64,000 nt of DNA from DATBLE01 sp046732255 (GTDB lineage Bacteria; Actinomycetota; Thermoleophilia; Gaiellales; Gaiellaceae), in contig JBKPMR010000081.1 in NCBI GenBank assembly GCA_046732255.1, forward strand, positions 1-64,000, given 5' to 3'. The notes under the pieces were generated by a model. That model ran no database searches and was not told where the DNA came from. It worked only from the letters and a program-made list of their open reading frames with translations. A program made the translations under genes and the position numbers. Of the stretch, positions 26,988 through 35,429 are shown piece after piece. How positions within the stretch are numbered: position 1 is the first letter of the stretch; the number at the start of each line of letters is the position of its first letter.

Positions 26988-28478
26988 TGGGTCGAGGCGA
27001 TAGACGCCGCCGTCGGTGGCGGTCACGTAGACGCGGCCGCGTCCGTCGACGCCGAACGAGTCGAGCGTCGGAACCGTGAGCCCGAGGTCGGAGACCCCGC
27101 CCGCCTTGCCGTCGGCGACGACCATGCTGTGCAGCCTCCCGTCGCAGTAGTCGCCGAAGAGATAGCGGCCCTGGAGCGTCGGGAGCCTCGGGTCGTGGAC
27201 GACCACCCCGCCGATCGCCGCGCAGCGGCCGCCGCCGTGGTCGTAGTCGTAGACAGGCGCAACGGGGTCCTCGCACGAGGCCGTGGTCGAGGAGGGAACG
27301 GTGCCCTCGAAGCACGGCCAGCCGAAGTTCATCCCCCCGCGGTTGCCCTCGACGTAGTCGATCTCCTCTCGCTCGCCCTCCCCTGCGTCGCCGACGTAGA
27401 GATCGCCGGTGACGGGGTCGATCCAGAACCGCCACGGATTGCGGAGGCCGTAGTCCCACACTTCGCTTCGGGCACCCGTCCTGGCCGCAAACGGATTCGA
27501 GTCCGGGACGGAGTACGGCTCGGTCGCCGTGGGGTGGAGCGGATCGATGCGGAGGATGTCGCCGAGCAGGTCGTCGAGGGTCTGTCCGAAGGCCCCCGGC
27601 GGGTGCAGAACGCCGGAGTCGCCGTCACCGACGGCCACGTAGAGGTACCCGTCGGGGCCGAACTGGAGCATCCCCGCGTTGTGGTTCTCCCACGGCTTCA
27701 CGATCGACAGGATCTGGCGGGCGGACTCCGGGTCGGCCGCGTCCGCATGATCGGCCGAGCGGCGGTACTCGACGACGTTCAGGTTGCCGTTGCCCGACCG
27801 ATCGCTGTAGTCGACGTAGAAGCGGCCGCTCGTCGCGTAGTCCGGGGCGAACGCGAGGCCGAGGAACCCGCGCTCGCTGACCTCGAGCACCCTGTCGGTC
27901 AGGTCCAGGAAGGGATTCGGCTGGACCCGGCCGTCCACGACCTGCTGCACGGTTCCGCGTTGCTCGACGACGAACAGGTGGTCGGGGTCGCCCCGCGGCG
28001 CGGTGACGAGCACCGGCCGCTTGAAGTCGCCCATCTTCGTGAGCGTCACACCGCCGGTCGCGCTCGTCGTCGTTGGCGGGGCGACGGTCGTGGTCTTCGT
28101 CGTCGTCGGTCGCGGCAGGGCCTTGCCGACCGCGAGCGTGCCCTTCATCCCGAGCGCGGCGTGACCCGGAACCGAGCAGCGGTAGACGAACGTCCCGGCG
28201 CGCGTGAAGTTTACCGTCAATCCAGCCGACCGGCCCGGTTTCAGCACGGGCGTCCGCCGACCCGCGATCAGGAAGTCGTGCGGAACGCTCCCCTGGTTCA
28301 CGACGGCGAAGCGGACGCGGCCGACCGGGACGGTCGTCCGGGAGAGGACGAACGTGTAGTCGCGCGCCACGACCCGGACCGCCGTGGGGGTGGCCGCGGA
28401 GCCTGCGCCGAGCGTGGATCCCGCCGCCACGCCGGCCGCGAGCACGAGTACGAGCACGATCAGCCGGACGTGGCGCAC
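26973..28478 (-). CDS. Cupredoxin fused to a PQQ-type sugar dehydrogenase (GSDH) domain, secreted
   Basis: 501 residues. It has a signal peptide (1-29). A cupredoxin domain at about 30-118 has complete type-1 copper ligands H67, C101, H106 and M111 (VPHDF, YRCSVPGHAALGM). A Thr/Pro linker at about 120-142 leads to a six-bladed glucose/sorbosone dehydrogenase-type propeller (ERGFLGLAFAPDY, WENHNAGMLQFGPDGYLYVAVGDG, EVWDYGLRNPWRFWIDP, GMNFGWPCFEG). The copper domain could accept electrons from the sugar oxidation. The sugar is unknown and PQQ binding is assumed from the family. Confidence 0.88.
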   Translation of the reverse strand: MRHVRLIVLVLVLAAGVAAGSTLGAGSAATPTAVRVVARDYTFVLSRTTVPVGRVRFAVVNQGSVPHDFLIAGRRTPVLKPGRSAGLTVNFTRAGTFVYRCSVPGHAALGMKGTLAVGKALPRPTTTKTTTVAPPTTTSATGGVTLTKMGDFKRPVLVTAPRGDPDHLFVVEQRGTVQQVVDGRVQPNPFLDLTDRVLEVSERGFLGLAFAPDYATSGRFYVDYSDRSGNGNLNVVEYRRSADHADAADPESARQILSIVKPWENHNAGMLQFGPDGYLYVAVGDGDSGVLHPPGAFGQTLDDLLGDILRIDPLHPTATEPYSVPDSNPFAARTGARSEVWDYGLRNPWRFWIDPVTGDLYVGDAGEGEREEIDYVEGNRGGMNFGWPCFEGTVPSSTTASCEDPVAPVYDYDHGGGRCAAIGGVVVHDPRLPTLQGRYLFGDYCDGRLHSMVVADGKAGGVSDLGLTVPTLDSFGVDGRGRVYVTATDGGVYRLDPGTVP

Positions 28479-28555
28479 GAGGCGGGACGATACGGACTTC
28501 GCTTGACAGCCGACACAGCATCCGCGCCAGAGCTTGCTCCGGCTTGGGTTCCTTG

Positions 28556-29878
28556 TCAGACGAGCGTCGGTTCTCTCGCGGGCACGGCCAGCCGGACCGT
28601 GAAGACGGTGAGGCGCCCCGGCTCGCTCGCCACCTCCACGGTCCCGCCCATCGCCTGTGTCAGCTCCTTGACGATCGCGAGGCCCAGCCCGGTCCCGACC
28701 GGCCGCTCCCGCCCGTAGCGCGAGTGGAGGTAGAAGCGCTCGAAGGCGTGCGCCCGGTCCTCGTCGCCCAGCCCCGGGCCGGTGTCCTCGACGCGAACGA
28801 GACCCGGAGCTGCGACGACCCTGACCTCGCCGCCCGGGGGCGTGAGCCGGAGAGCGTTCTCGACCAGGTTCGAGACCACCTGAAGCACCCGATCGGCGTC
28901 GGCGACGGCCGGCGCGGGCCCCTCCGAGACCGCGGCGAGGGAGACGTCGAACGCGGCCGCCTGGGGCTGATAGCGGCGGACGGCGTCGGAGGCGACCTCG
29001 CCCAGGTCGATCTCGCTCGGATGAACGGCGAAGTCGGTCCGGTTCATCCGTGCGAGATCGAGGAGGTCGCCGACGAGCCGGCCGAGCCGGTCGGCCTCGG
29101 CGGCGATCGTCTCCGCCGCCTCGTCCACGCTCACCGCCCCCTCCCGCAGCGCCTCCGCGTACCCGGCGATCGCGGTGAGCGGCGTCTTCAGCTCATGGCT
29201 GACGGAGAGCAGGAACGATCGTTCCGCCTCCCGCGCGCGGGCGAGCTGCTCGGCCAGGTCGTTGAATGCGACCGCGAGGGTCTCCAGTTCCGCCCCGCCT
29301 TCGACCGGCACCGGCTCCGGGCGTCGCCCGGCCGCAAGGCTCCGGCTCGCCGCCGCCACGCGCGCCACAGGCCGGACGATCCGGCGGGCGAGGAAGAACG
29401 CAGCCGCCGCCGCGAGCAGCCCGCCGACGAGCGCCGCGATCACGATCGCCTCGACGAAGGGCTTCCAGCGCGGCGTCGTCAGGCTCTTCGGCCGGAGCAG
29501 GATGAACGCCCGCGACCCCACCGGCTCGGCGGCGAAGTAGTACGCCCGTCCGTCGAGGGTGACGCTGCCGGTGACCGGTCGGCCGACCGAGAGCTCGTGG
29601 CGCGCGCCCGCCGAGAGCACAGCCGGGTCGAGCAGGTACCGCTCGTGCTGCCTCGCCAGGTACGGCCGGAGCTCGGGCAGGTGCGTGAGCGGGGAGAGCG
29701 CGTTCCGCTCCTCCCCGACGATCAGCGCCGCCTGGTGGCCGAGGTCCTTCAGGGTCGCGTCCTCGACCGCACGCCGGGTGAGCACGAGCCCGAGGACGAG
29801 GGTGACCGCGACCGACAGGGCGACGATCACGCCGATCGCGGCGAACAGCCTTGCCCGAAGGCTGTGGAGCGGGTTCAC
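28556..29878 (-). CDS. Sensor histidine kinase (HAMP-containing)
   Basis: 440 residues from GTG 29878, which overlaps the response-regulator stop by four bases. Membrane helices at about 12-34 and 143-165 enclose an extracellular sensor of about 105 residues. HAMP at about 165-215. Phospho-acceptor H228 in SVSHELKTPLTAIAGYAEAL. ATPase motifs LVENALRLT, EDTGPGLG and GTGLGLAIVKEL. Partner of the regulator at 29875. The signal is unknown. Confidence 0.96.
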   Translation of the reverse strand: MNPLHSLRARLFAAIGVIVALSVAVTLVLGLVLTRRAVEDATLKDLGHQAALIVGEERNALSPLTHLPELRPYLARQHERYLLDPAVLSAGARHELSVGRPVTGSVTLDGRAYYFAAEPVGSRAFILLRPKSLTTPRWKPFVEAIVIAALVGGLLAAAAAFFLARRIVRPVARVAAASRSLAAGRRPEPVPVEGGAELETLAVAFNDLAEQLARAREAERSFLLSVSHELKTPLTAIAGYAEALREGAVSVDEAAETIAAEADRLGRLVGDLLDLARMNRTDFAVHPSEIDLGEVASDAVRRYQPQAAAFDVSLAAVSEGPAPAVADADRVLQVVSNLVENALRLTPPGGEVRVVAAPGLVRVEDTGPGLGDEDRAHAFERFYLHSRYGRERPVGTGLGLAIVKELTQAMGGTVEVASEPGRLTVFTVRLAVPAREPTLV

Positions 29879-30558
29879 TGTGCCAGCAGTTTGTAGCCGG
29901 CACCCCGCACCGTGCGAATCGCCTCGGCCTGGCCGAGCTTGCGCCGGAGCTGAGCGACGTGCATGTCCACCGTGCGCGTCCCGCCCGGATATGCCATTCC
30001 CCACACGATGTCGAGCAGGCGCTCGCGCGACAGGACGATGCCCTGGTGCTCGAGGAAGCAGGTGAGCAGGTCGAACTCCTTCGCCGTCAGCTGGACGGGC
30101 TCGCCGTCGACGGTCACGTCGTGCGAGTCGCGGCGCAGGACGATCTCGCCGGCGGCCAGCACCGCGTCCTGCGAGGACGGCTCCGCGCGGCGGAGGATCG
30201 CCTTGATCCGGGCTGAGAGCTCGCGCGGCGAGAACGGCTTCGCGACGTAGTCGTCGGCGCCAAGCTCGAAGCCGACCACACGGTCGGGCTCCTCGTCGCG
30301 GGCGGTGAGCATCACGATCGGCACGTTCGAATGGCTCCGCATCCGCCGGCACACCTCGAACCCGTCGATGCCGGGCAGACCGACGTCGAGGACGACGAGC
30401 CGGACCGGGTGACGGCGCAGCTCGGTGACCGCCTCCTCTCCGGTCCGGAGCCACAGGACGCGCCAGCCGCCCTGCTGCTCGAGGTACTGCTTGACGAGAC
30501 GCCCGATCGCGTCGTCGTCCTCCACGAGGAGGAGCACGCTTCCCGTCGCCTTGCCCAT
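29875..30558 (-). CDS. OmpR/PhoB-family response regulator
   Basis: 227 residues. The receiver domain has the acidic pocket VEDDD, phospho-acceptor D58 (VVLDVGLPGIDG) and a conserved lysine in DDYVAKPFSPREL. The C-terminal winged helix (VQLTAKEFDLLTCFLEHQGIVLSRERLLDIVWG, RTVDMHVAQLRRKLG) binds DNA. Transcribed before the kinase and two bases after the small membrane-anchored protein at 30561, so the three probably form one operon. Confidence 0.97.
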   Translation of the reverse strand: MGKATGSVLLLVEDDDAIGRLVKQYLEQQGGWRVLWLRTGEEAVTELRRHPVRLVVLDVGLPGIDGFEVCRRMRSHSNVPIVMLTARDEEPDRVVGFELGADDYVAKPFSPRELSARIKAILRRAEPSSQDAVLAAGEIVLRRDSHDVTVDGEPVQLTAKEFDLLTCFLEHQGIVLSRERLLDIVWGMAYPGGTRTVDMHVAQLRRKLGQAEAIRTVRGAGYKLLAQ

Positions 30559-30560
30559 GC

Positions 30561-30956
30561 TTACCCGGTGCCCTCGACCTGGATCAGGTTCGCCCGGGCG
30601 TTCGCCCGGCGGACGACGAGCACGCGCATCGGCGGACGAAGCTGCGACACGTCCGTCACGGAGGGCGAGCCTGTGATCCTGGCTCTGGGTGCGACTGCGA
30701 TCGTGACCGTCGTGCCATCCTGCTCACTCAGGACGAGCGAGCGACGCGTCGCCGAGACGATCACGCCTCGGTCGAGCCGGAAGTCGTTCACCCCGCCTGC
30801 CGGGCTCTGGACGATCACCTCTGCGCGAATCATCCGCGGCCCGAAGAAACGGTCGATGAGAGCCTTCGGCAAGGCGAACCCGCCCTGGGCGAGCCAGAAG
30901 AACGCGTTCACCGCCACGATGGCGCAGACCAGCACGGCGAAGCGACGGCGCGACAT
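30561..30956 (-). CDS. Membrane-anchored protein of unknown function next to a two-component system
   Basis: 131 residues from ATG 30956. One N-terminal membrane helix (RFAVLVCAIVAVNAFFWLAQGG) is followed by a periplasm-side beta-rich domain (VIVSATRRSLVLSEQDGTTVTIAVAPRARI). The domain resembles the single-repeat OB-like modules of the protein at 31062, though weakly. Stop two bases before the response-regulator start. It may feed a signal to the kinase; that is inference. Confidence 0.7.
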   Translation of the reverse strand: MSRRRFAVLVCAIVAVNAFFWLAQGGFALPKALIDRFFGPRMIRAEVIVQSPAGGVNDFRLDRGVIVSATRRSLVLSEQDGTTVTIAVAPRARITGSPSVTDVSQLRPPMRVLVVRRANARANLIQVEGTG

Positions 30957-31014
30957 GGTCACATGATCGCCACGATTCCGGATCTCCACGTAAGCAGCAC
31001 GTAAAAAGGCTGCT

Positions 31015-31044
31015 GCTGGGCCGCCGTAGCGCGCGCGGCCCAGC
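31015..31044 (-). terminator. 10-bp hairpin before the two-component operon
   Basis: GCTGGGCCGC (31015-31024) pairs perfectly with 31035-31044. It lies 18 bases past the stop of the exported repeat protein on the minus strand. A weaker GCAGC/GCTGC hairpin with an A-rich loop follows. It probably ends the transcript of the gene at 31062. Confidence 0.55.
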
Positions 31045-31061
31045 GGAGGGGTCAGAACGGC

Positions 31062-31772
31062 TCAGGCGTCAGGCGCCGGCTCGTGCTCGGCGACCTTTGC
31101 CGCCGGTGTCGACTCGACCTCGTTCAGCGTCGAGCCGGCCTCGGCGCGGACGTGGATCGCGACCTTGTCGCCCGCCTCGAGGTCGGCGAGCTCGATCACC
31201 GTCGGGACCTTGCCCTGCCAGCGCAGGAAGATGGTCGCGTCGCCGACAGAGAACGTCTGCGACGGGGAGCTGCCGAGCAGCAGCCGGAGCGCGCGCCGGT
31301 TGCCGCCGCTCACGTCGAGCGACACGTTGGACGAGCCGACCGCTGCCACGGTGCCCCGGAACAGGAAGTCCGGCCGGTCCGGCCGGTTCAGCTCGGTGCC
31401 GTGGTCGCCGATCAGGCCTGCCTTCATGGCCTCGATCGTCTTCAGCGAGCTGCCGCGCGGGGCGCGGATGTTGACACGGACGTAATCGCCTACCTTCAGG
31501 TCGCCGGCGGCGACGACCTTCGGCACGCCGTTCGTCCAGCGGAGGAACTCCGTCCCGTCCCCGTACGAGAACGTCTGGGCGACCGCGGAGCCGAGCAGGG
31601 CCCGGAGCGCGGGCCGGTTCCCGCCCTCGACCGTGATCGAGAGGTGGCCGCCCGCGGGTGCCGCAGAGAGCTTCCCGAGGAACGAGTAGGCGATGCCGCC
31701 GCCCGCGGCGCCGGCGGTGGCGGCGAGGCCACCGGCCAGCGCCGCTACGCCGGCCGCGAGGAAGAGCTTCAT
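31062..31772 (-). CDS. Exported protein with two tandem beta-rich repeats
   Basis: 236 residues with a signal peptide (MKLFLAAGVAALAGGLAATAGA). Two homologous units of about 80 residues (about 35-115 and 125-205) share the pattern (S)GGNRxALRxLLGSxxxQTFSxGDxTxFLRWxxxVPxVxxxxDLxxGDxVxxxxRA. They look like OB-like beta modules of the DUF5666 kind; the family name is tentative. Acidic C-terminus. It lies upstream of a two-component system and may be one of its targets or signal proteins. Confidence 0.75.
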   Translation of the reverse strand: MKLFLAAGVAALAGGLAATAGAAGGGIAYSFLGKLSAAPAGGHLSITVEGGNRPALRALLGSAVAQTFSYGDGTEFLRWTNGVPKVVAAGDLKVGDYVRVNIRAPRGSSLKTIEAMKAGLIGDHGTELNRPDRPDFLFRGTVAAVGSSNVSLDVSGGNRRALRLLLGSSPSQTFSVGDATIFLRWQGKVPTVIELADLEAGDKVAIHVRAEAGSTLNEVESTPAAKVAEHEPAPDA

Positions 31773-31915
31773 TCGCGTGCAGATGCCTCCTGAGAGTTGA
31801 GAGCGCCGAGGCGCGTTCGTGTGCCCCGACCCGGTTTCCCGCCAAGAGGCTCGTCGTCGCCGGTCAGGCCGCCGTCTACCGCGGGTAAAGCGGTCGTAAA
31901 AAGTTGCGACTGTCG

Positions 31916-33607
31916 TCAGCTGCGGCTGTACTCGGGACCAGAGCCGCCCTCGGGGGGCGTGAGGCGACCGCCCTTCGCCGTGATCGCGCCGCACTGGACG
32001 CAGTTCGACGGCGTCACCTGCACCTGCACCTTGCCTGCGTCCTCGGCCCCGACCTCGTACACCTGTGCCGGGCACAGACGCGCCCACAGCTCGGCAATGT
32101 CCCGCGGGACGCGGGACTCGATGCGGATGTGGTTCGGCTGGTCGTCGCGCGTCCGGTTCCCCGACGCGAACACGGACGAGAGCTTGTCGAAGGTCAGCTG
32201 ACCGTCGGGCCTCGGGTAGGCGGCGGCGCGGCCGGTGCTGATCAGCTCCTGCTCGGCGTCGCGCTCGAGCCGCTCGTCCTTCGGCGGCAGCTTCCCGAAC
32301 GAGGTGATCGCGCCCCCGGCCAGGGCGCTCCCGAACCAGAAGCCCCGCGAGAACGCCGGACGCACGTTCCGGACCCGTTTCAGGTCCTTCCAGATGTAGC
32401 TGTCGCGGACCGCGTCGTCGTAGCCGGCCAGCGCGCCGCGCCGCCCGACCGCCTCGCCCGGCTGCAGCGCCCTGTACGCCGCCTCGGCGGCGAGGCGCCC
32501 GGATTCCAGCGCGTAGTGGATCCCCTTCAGCGCCGGGACGTTGACCATCCCGACGCCGTCGCCGCAAAGCAGCAGGCCGGGCGCGTTCAGCCGCTTCGGC
32601 AGCGACAGGAACCCGCCTTCGGGAATCGTCTTCGCCCCCCACTCCAGCCGCTCGCCGCCGTCGAGGATCCGGCGGATCTTCGAGTGCGTCTTCAGCTGCT
32701 GGAGGACGTCGTGCACCGACAGCTCGGCGTCACGGTAGTCGAGACCGACGACCATCCCGATCGTGACCAGGTCCTCGCCCATCGGGTAGATGAACGAGCC
32801 GCCGAACTCGCGGTACTTCTTCCTCGACCGGAGCGGCCAGCCCATCGTGTGGATGATCCGGTCGAGCGGCTTCGCGACCTGCCAGACCTCCTTTACGCCG
32901 AGCGCCCACACCTGCGGGCTCGCACCCTGGAGGCCGAAACGCTCGATCGCCGCGCCGGTCAGGTGGCCCTGCGTCCCCTCGGCAAGGACGGTGACGCGGG
33001 CCAGCAGGTCCGAGCCCCGCTCGAAGTTCCCCAGCTCCTCGCCGTTCCGGCCCCGGCCCCGGTCGGAGGTGCGGACGCCGCGCACCAGACCGTCCGCGAC
33101 GAGCAGCTTCGTCGCCGGCGTCTCGGGGAGGATGGTCGCCCCGCCCGCCTCGGCCTCCGCGCCGAGGAACCGGCCGAGCTGCGAGAGCGAGACGATGTAG
33201 TTGCCGTGGTTTCGCATCGTCGGCGGCGCCGGGATGCGGATCGCCCGCTTCTCGGTGAGGAAGTAGACGGACTCGTGGACGACTTCGTCGAAGTGGGGCA
33301 TGTCGTCGAAGCGCCGGCTGCCGTTGAAGAGCCGGCGGAGTCCACGCGGGTTGACGACCGCGCCCGAGAGGAGATGGGAGCCGGGCTGCTTGCCCTTCTC
33401 GACCACTGCGACCGGCACCTCGCCGAGCCGCTTCGCGGTCTCGGCATCATCGGCGAGCAGCTGGCCGAGCCGGATCGCGCAGGCGAGCCCGGCCGGGCCG
33501 GCGCCGACGATCAGGACCCCGACCTCGATCGGGTCGTTGTCCGTCGGCCGCGCGATCGCCTCCTCGACGCGCCACGGTGGTGGATAGTTGGCCGGGACGG
33601 AGCCCAT
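31916..33607 (-). CDS. Electron transfer flavoprotein:quinone oxidoreductase (ETF-QO)
   Basis: 563 residues. Passes electrons from reduced ETF to membrane quinone. N-terminal FAD site VLIVGAGPAGLACAIRLG, then PGSHLLSGAVVNPRGL and the quinone-side core GGSFIYPMGEDLVTIGMVVGLDY. The C-terminal ferredoxin-like part keeps C512, C536 and C539 (NCVQC), but the fourth ligand of the usual CxxCxxC is isoleucine (I542), although PPEGGSGPEY after it is intact. The 4Fe-4S cluster may therefore be altered or 3Fe-4S. ATG at 33607 overlaps the etfA stop. Confidence 0.93.
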   Translation of the reverse strand: MGSVPANYPPPWRVEEAIARPTDNDPIEVGVLIVGAGPAGLACAIRLGQLLADDAETAKRLGEVPVAVVEKGKQPGSHLLSGAVVNPRGLRRLFNGSRRFDDMPHFDEVVHESVYFLTEKRAIRIPAPPTMRNHGNYIVSLSQLGRFLGAEAEAGGATILPETPATKLLVADGLVRGVRTSDRGRGRNGEELGNFERGSDLLARVTVLAEGTQGHLTGAAIERFGLQGASPQVWALGVKEVWQVAKPLDRIIHTMGWPLRSRKKYREFGGSFIYPMGEDLVTIGMVVGLDYRDAELSVHDVLQQLKTHSKIRRILDGGERLEWGAKTIPEGGFLSLPKRLNAPGLLLCGDGVGMVNVPALKGIHYALESGRLAAEAAYRALQPGEAVGRRGALAGYDDAVRDSYIWKDLKRVRNVRPAFSRGFWFGSALAGGAITSFGKLPPKDERLERDAEQELISTGRAAAYPRPDGQLTFDKLSSVFASGNRTRDDQPNHIRIESRVPRDIAELWARLCPAQVYEVGAEDAGKVQVQVTPSNCVQCGAITAKGGRLTPPEGGSGPEYSRS

Positions 33608-34572
33608 CAGCTGCCCTTTCTCGCGCGGACGAGCTCGGTCAGCTTCGGCACGACCTGGAGCAGGTCGCCGACCACGCCGAGGTCGCTGAACTCGAAGATC
33701 GGCGCGTTCGCGTCCTTGTTGATCGCGACGATCACGTTGGAGCCTTGCATACCCACCTTGTGCTGGATCGCGCCGGAGATGCCGCAGGCGACGTACAGCT
33801 TGGGCGCGACGCTCTTGCCGGTTTGCCCGACCTGGGCCGAGTACGGATACCAGCCGGCGTCGACGACCGCGCGGGTCGCGGCGACCGCCCCGCCCAGCGC
33901 CTTCGCCAGCTCTTCGACGAGGGCGAAGTTCTCCGGCCCGCCGAGGCCGCGCCCCCCGGCGACGATCACGTCCGCCTCCTCGATCGACGGCCCGGCCTGC
34001 TCCTCGTGCGCCTGCTCGAGCATCGTCGCCGCGGTCGAGAAGTCCTCGAGCTCGACCGGCGCCTGGACGACTTCGGGTTCGCCGCCGGTCGGAGCCGGCT
34101 CGAACGTCCCGGCCCGGACGATGCCGATCGCGGGCGAGCCCTTCCAGCCGACGTCGACGACGACTGAGTCGCCGAGCGCCGGACGCTTGCCGACGAGGCG
34201 TCCGTCCTCGCGCACGAGGTCGACGAGATCCCAGTTCAGGCCCGCGTCGAGCCGTGCGGCCAGTCCGGCAGCGACGTCGGCGGCGAGCACCGACGCGCCG
34301 AACAGGACCGTGTCGTAGCCGCCCCCCTCGACGACCTTCGCCAACACGTCGATTCGCGGCTGCGGGAGAGGCGCAGCGAGCGCCGGATCCTCCGCCACCC
34401 ATACCTTTGCGGCGCCGTGCCGGCCGGCCTCTGCGGCCAGCGCGGCTGCACCGGCGCCGAGGATCGCACCGGCAACCTCGCCGTTCCCGAGCGACGCCGC
34501 CTTGGCGAGCACGCCGAGCGCCCCCTTCTGGAGCTCGCCCTCGTGCTGCTCGAGGAAGACCAGCGTCGGCAT
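33607..34572 (-). CDS. etfA: Electron transfer flavoprotein alpha subunit
   Basis: FAD-carrying subunit of ETF, 321 residues. The C-terminal FAD motif is clear (VGQTGKSVAPKLYVACGISGAIQHKVGM, then VAINKDANAPIFEFSDLGVVGDL). N-terminal Rossmann-like domain with ADVAAGLAARLDAGLNWDLV. Overlaps etfB and the ETF-QO gene by one base on each side (TGATG), giving an etfB-etfA-ETF-QO operon. It accepts electrons from acyl-CoA dehydrogenases such as the one at 43683. Confidence 0.97.
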   Translation of the reverse strand: MPTLVFLEQHEGELQKGALGVLAKAASLGNGEVAGAILGAGAAALAAEAGRHGAAKVWVAEDPALAAPLPQPRIDVLAKVVEGGGYDTVLFGASVLAADVAAGLAARLDAGLNWDLVDLVREDGRLVGKRPALGDSVVVDVGWKGSPAIGIVRAGTFEPAPTGGEPEVVQAPVELEDFSTAATMLEQAHEEQAGPSIEEADVIVAGGRGLGGPENFALVEELAKALGGAVAATRAVVDAGWYPYSAQVGQTGKSVAPKLYVACGISGAIQHKVGMQGSNVIVAINKDANAPIFEFSDLGVVGDLLQVVPKLTELVRARKGS

Positions 34573-35351
34573 CAGACGAGTTTCCGCTCCACGAGGAAGT
34601 CGAGGATCTGCTGCGCCCCGTTGCCGTCGTCCTCGATCTTGCGGACCTCCCCGCGCCCCGGGGGCGAAGCCAGGGCGAGCACCTCGGTCTGCGAGCCGGC
34701 CTCGCCGGCGAGCTCGACCGAGAGACCGAGGTCGCCGAGAGACAGGACGTCCTGCGGCTTCGACTTCGCGCCCATGATCCCCTTCAGAGACGGGTAGCGC
34801 GGCTCGTTGATCGCGTCCGACACGGCAATCACAGCCGGGAGCGGGGCCTCGATCCGGTCGTAGCCGAACTCCGTCTGGCGCTTCACGGTCGCCTTTCCGT
34901 TCTCGACCGTCAGCTCCGCGGCCTGCGAGACCATCGGCAGCCGGAGCCGGTCGGCCACCGCCGCCCAGAGGACGGCGCCGTCGGAGTCGGACGACTGCTG
35001 GCCGAAGAGGACGAGCTCCGGGCTCTCGCGCTCGAGCGCCGCCGCCAGCACGCGGCCGGTGGCAAGGAGGTCCGATCCGGCGGCCGCGTCGTCGCTGACG
35101 AGGACCGCCCGGTCGGCTCCCATCGCGAGCGCCTTGCGGAGCGAGTCGGCGGCGCCGGCGGGCGCGAGCGAGACGACCACGACCTCGGAGTCGGGGTTTG
35201 CCTCCTTCACTCGCAGTGCCTCCTCGACCGCGTTCACGTCGAACGCGTTGAGCGCAGCCTCGCCTGAGCGGTCGAGCCGCATCGTTCCGGGATCGATCCG
35301 GCGGGCGGCACCCGCCTCGGGAACTTCCTTCACGCAGACGGCGATCTTCAC
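34572..35351 (-). CDS. etfB: Electron transfer flavoprotein beta subunit
   Basis: AMP-binding subunit of ETF, 259 residues. Characteristic N-terminus MKIAVCVKEVPEAG, NAFDVNAVEEALRVKE and DLLATGRVLAAALERESPELVLFGQQSSDSDGAVLWAAVA. The RYPSLKGIMGAKSK segment is the usual C-terminal recognition region. First gene of the etfBA/ETF-QO operon. Confidence 0.97.
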   Translation of the reverse strand: MKIAVCVKEVPEAGAARRIDPGTMRLDRSGEAALNAFDVNAVEEALRVKEANPDSEVVVVSLAPAGAADSLRKALAMGADRAVLVSDDAAAGSDLLATGRVLAAALERESPELVLFGQQSSDSDGAVLWAAVADRLRLPMVSQAAELTVENGKATVKRQTEFGYDRIEAPLPAVIAVSDAINEPRYPSLKGIMGAKSKPQDVLSLGDLGLSVELAGEAGSQTEVLALASPPGRGEVRKIEDDGNGAQQILDFLVERKLV

Positions 35352-35429
35352 CGGGCCAGACTATTACCGCATCGGCGGTCGCCGGGCAGGCTGGTACTCT
35401 CCGACCCTTCCGAGCCCGCCCCGGAACCG

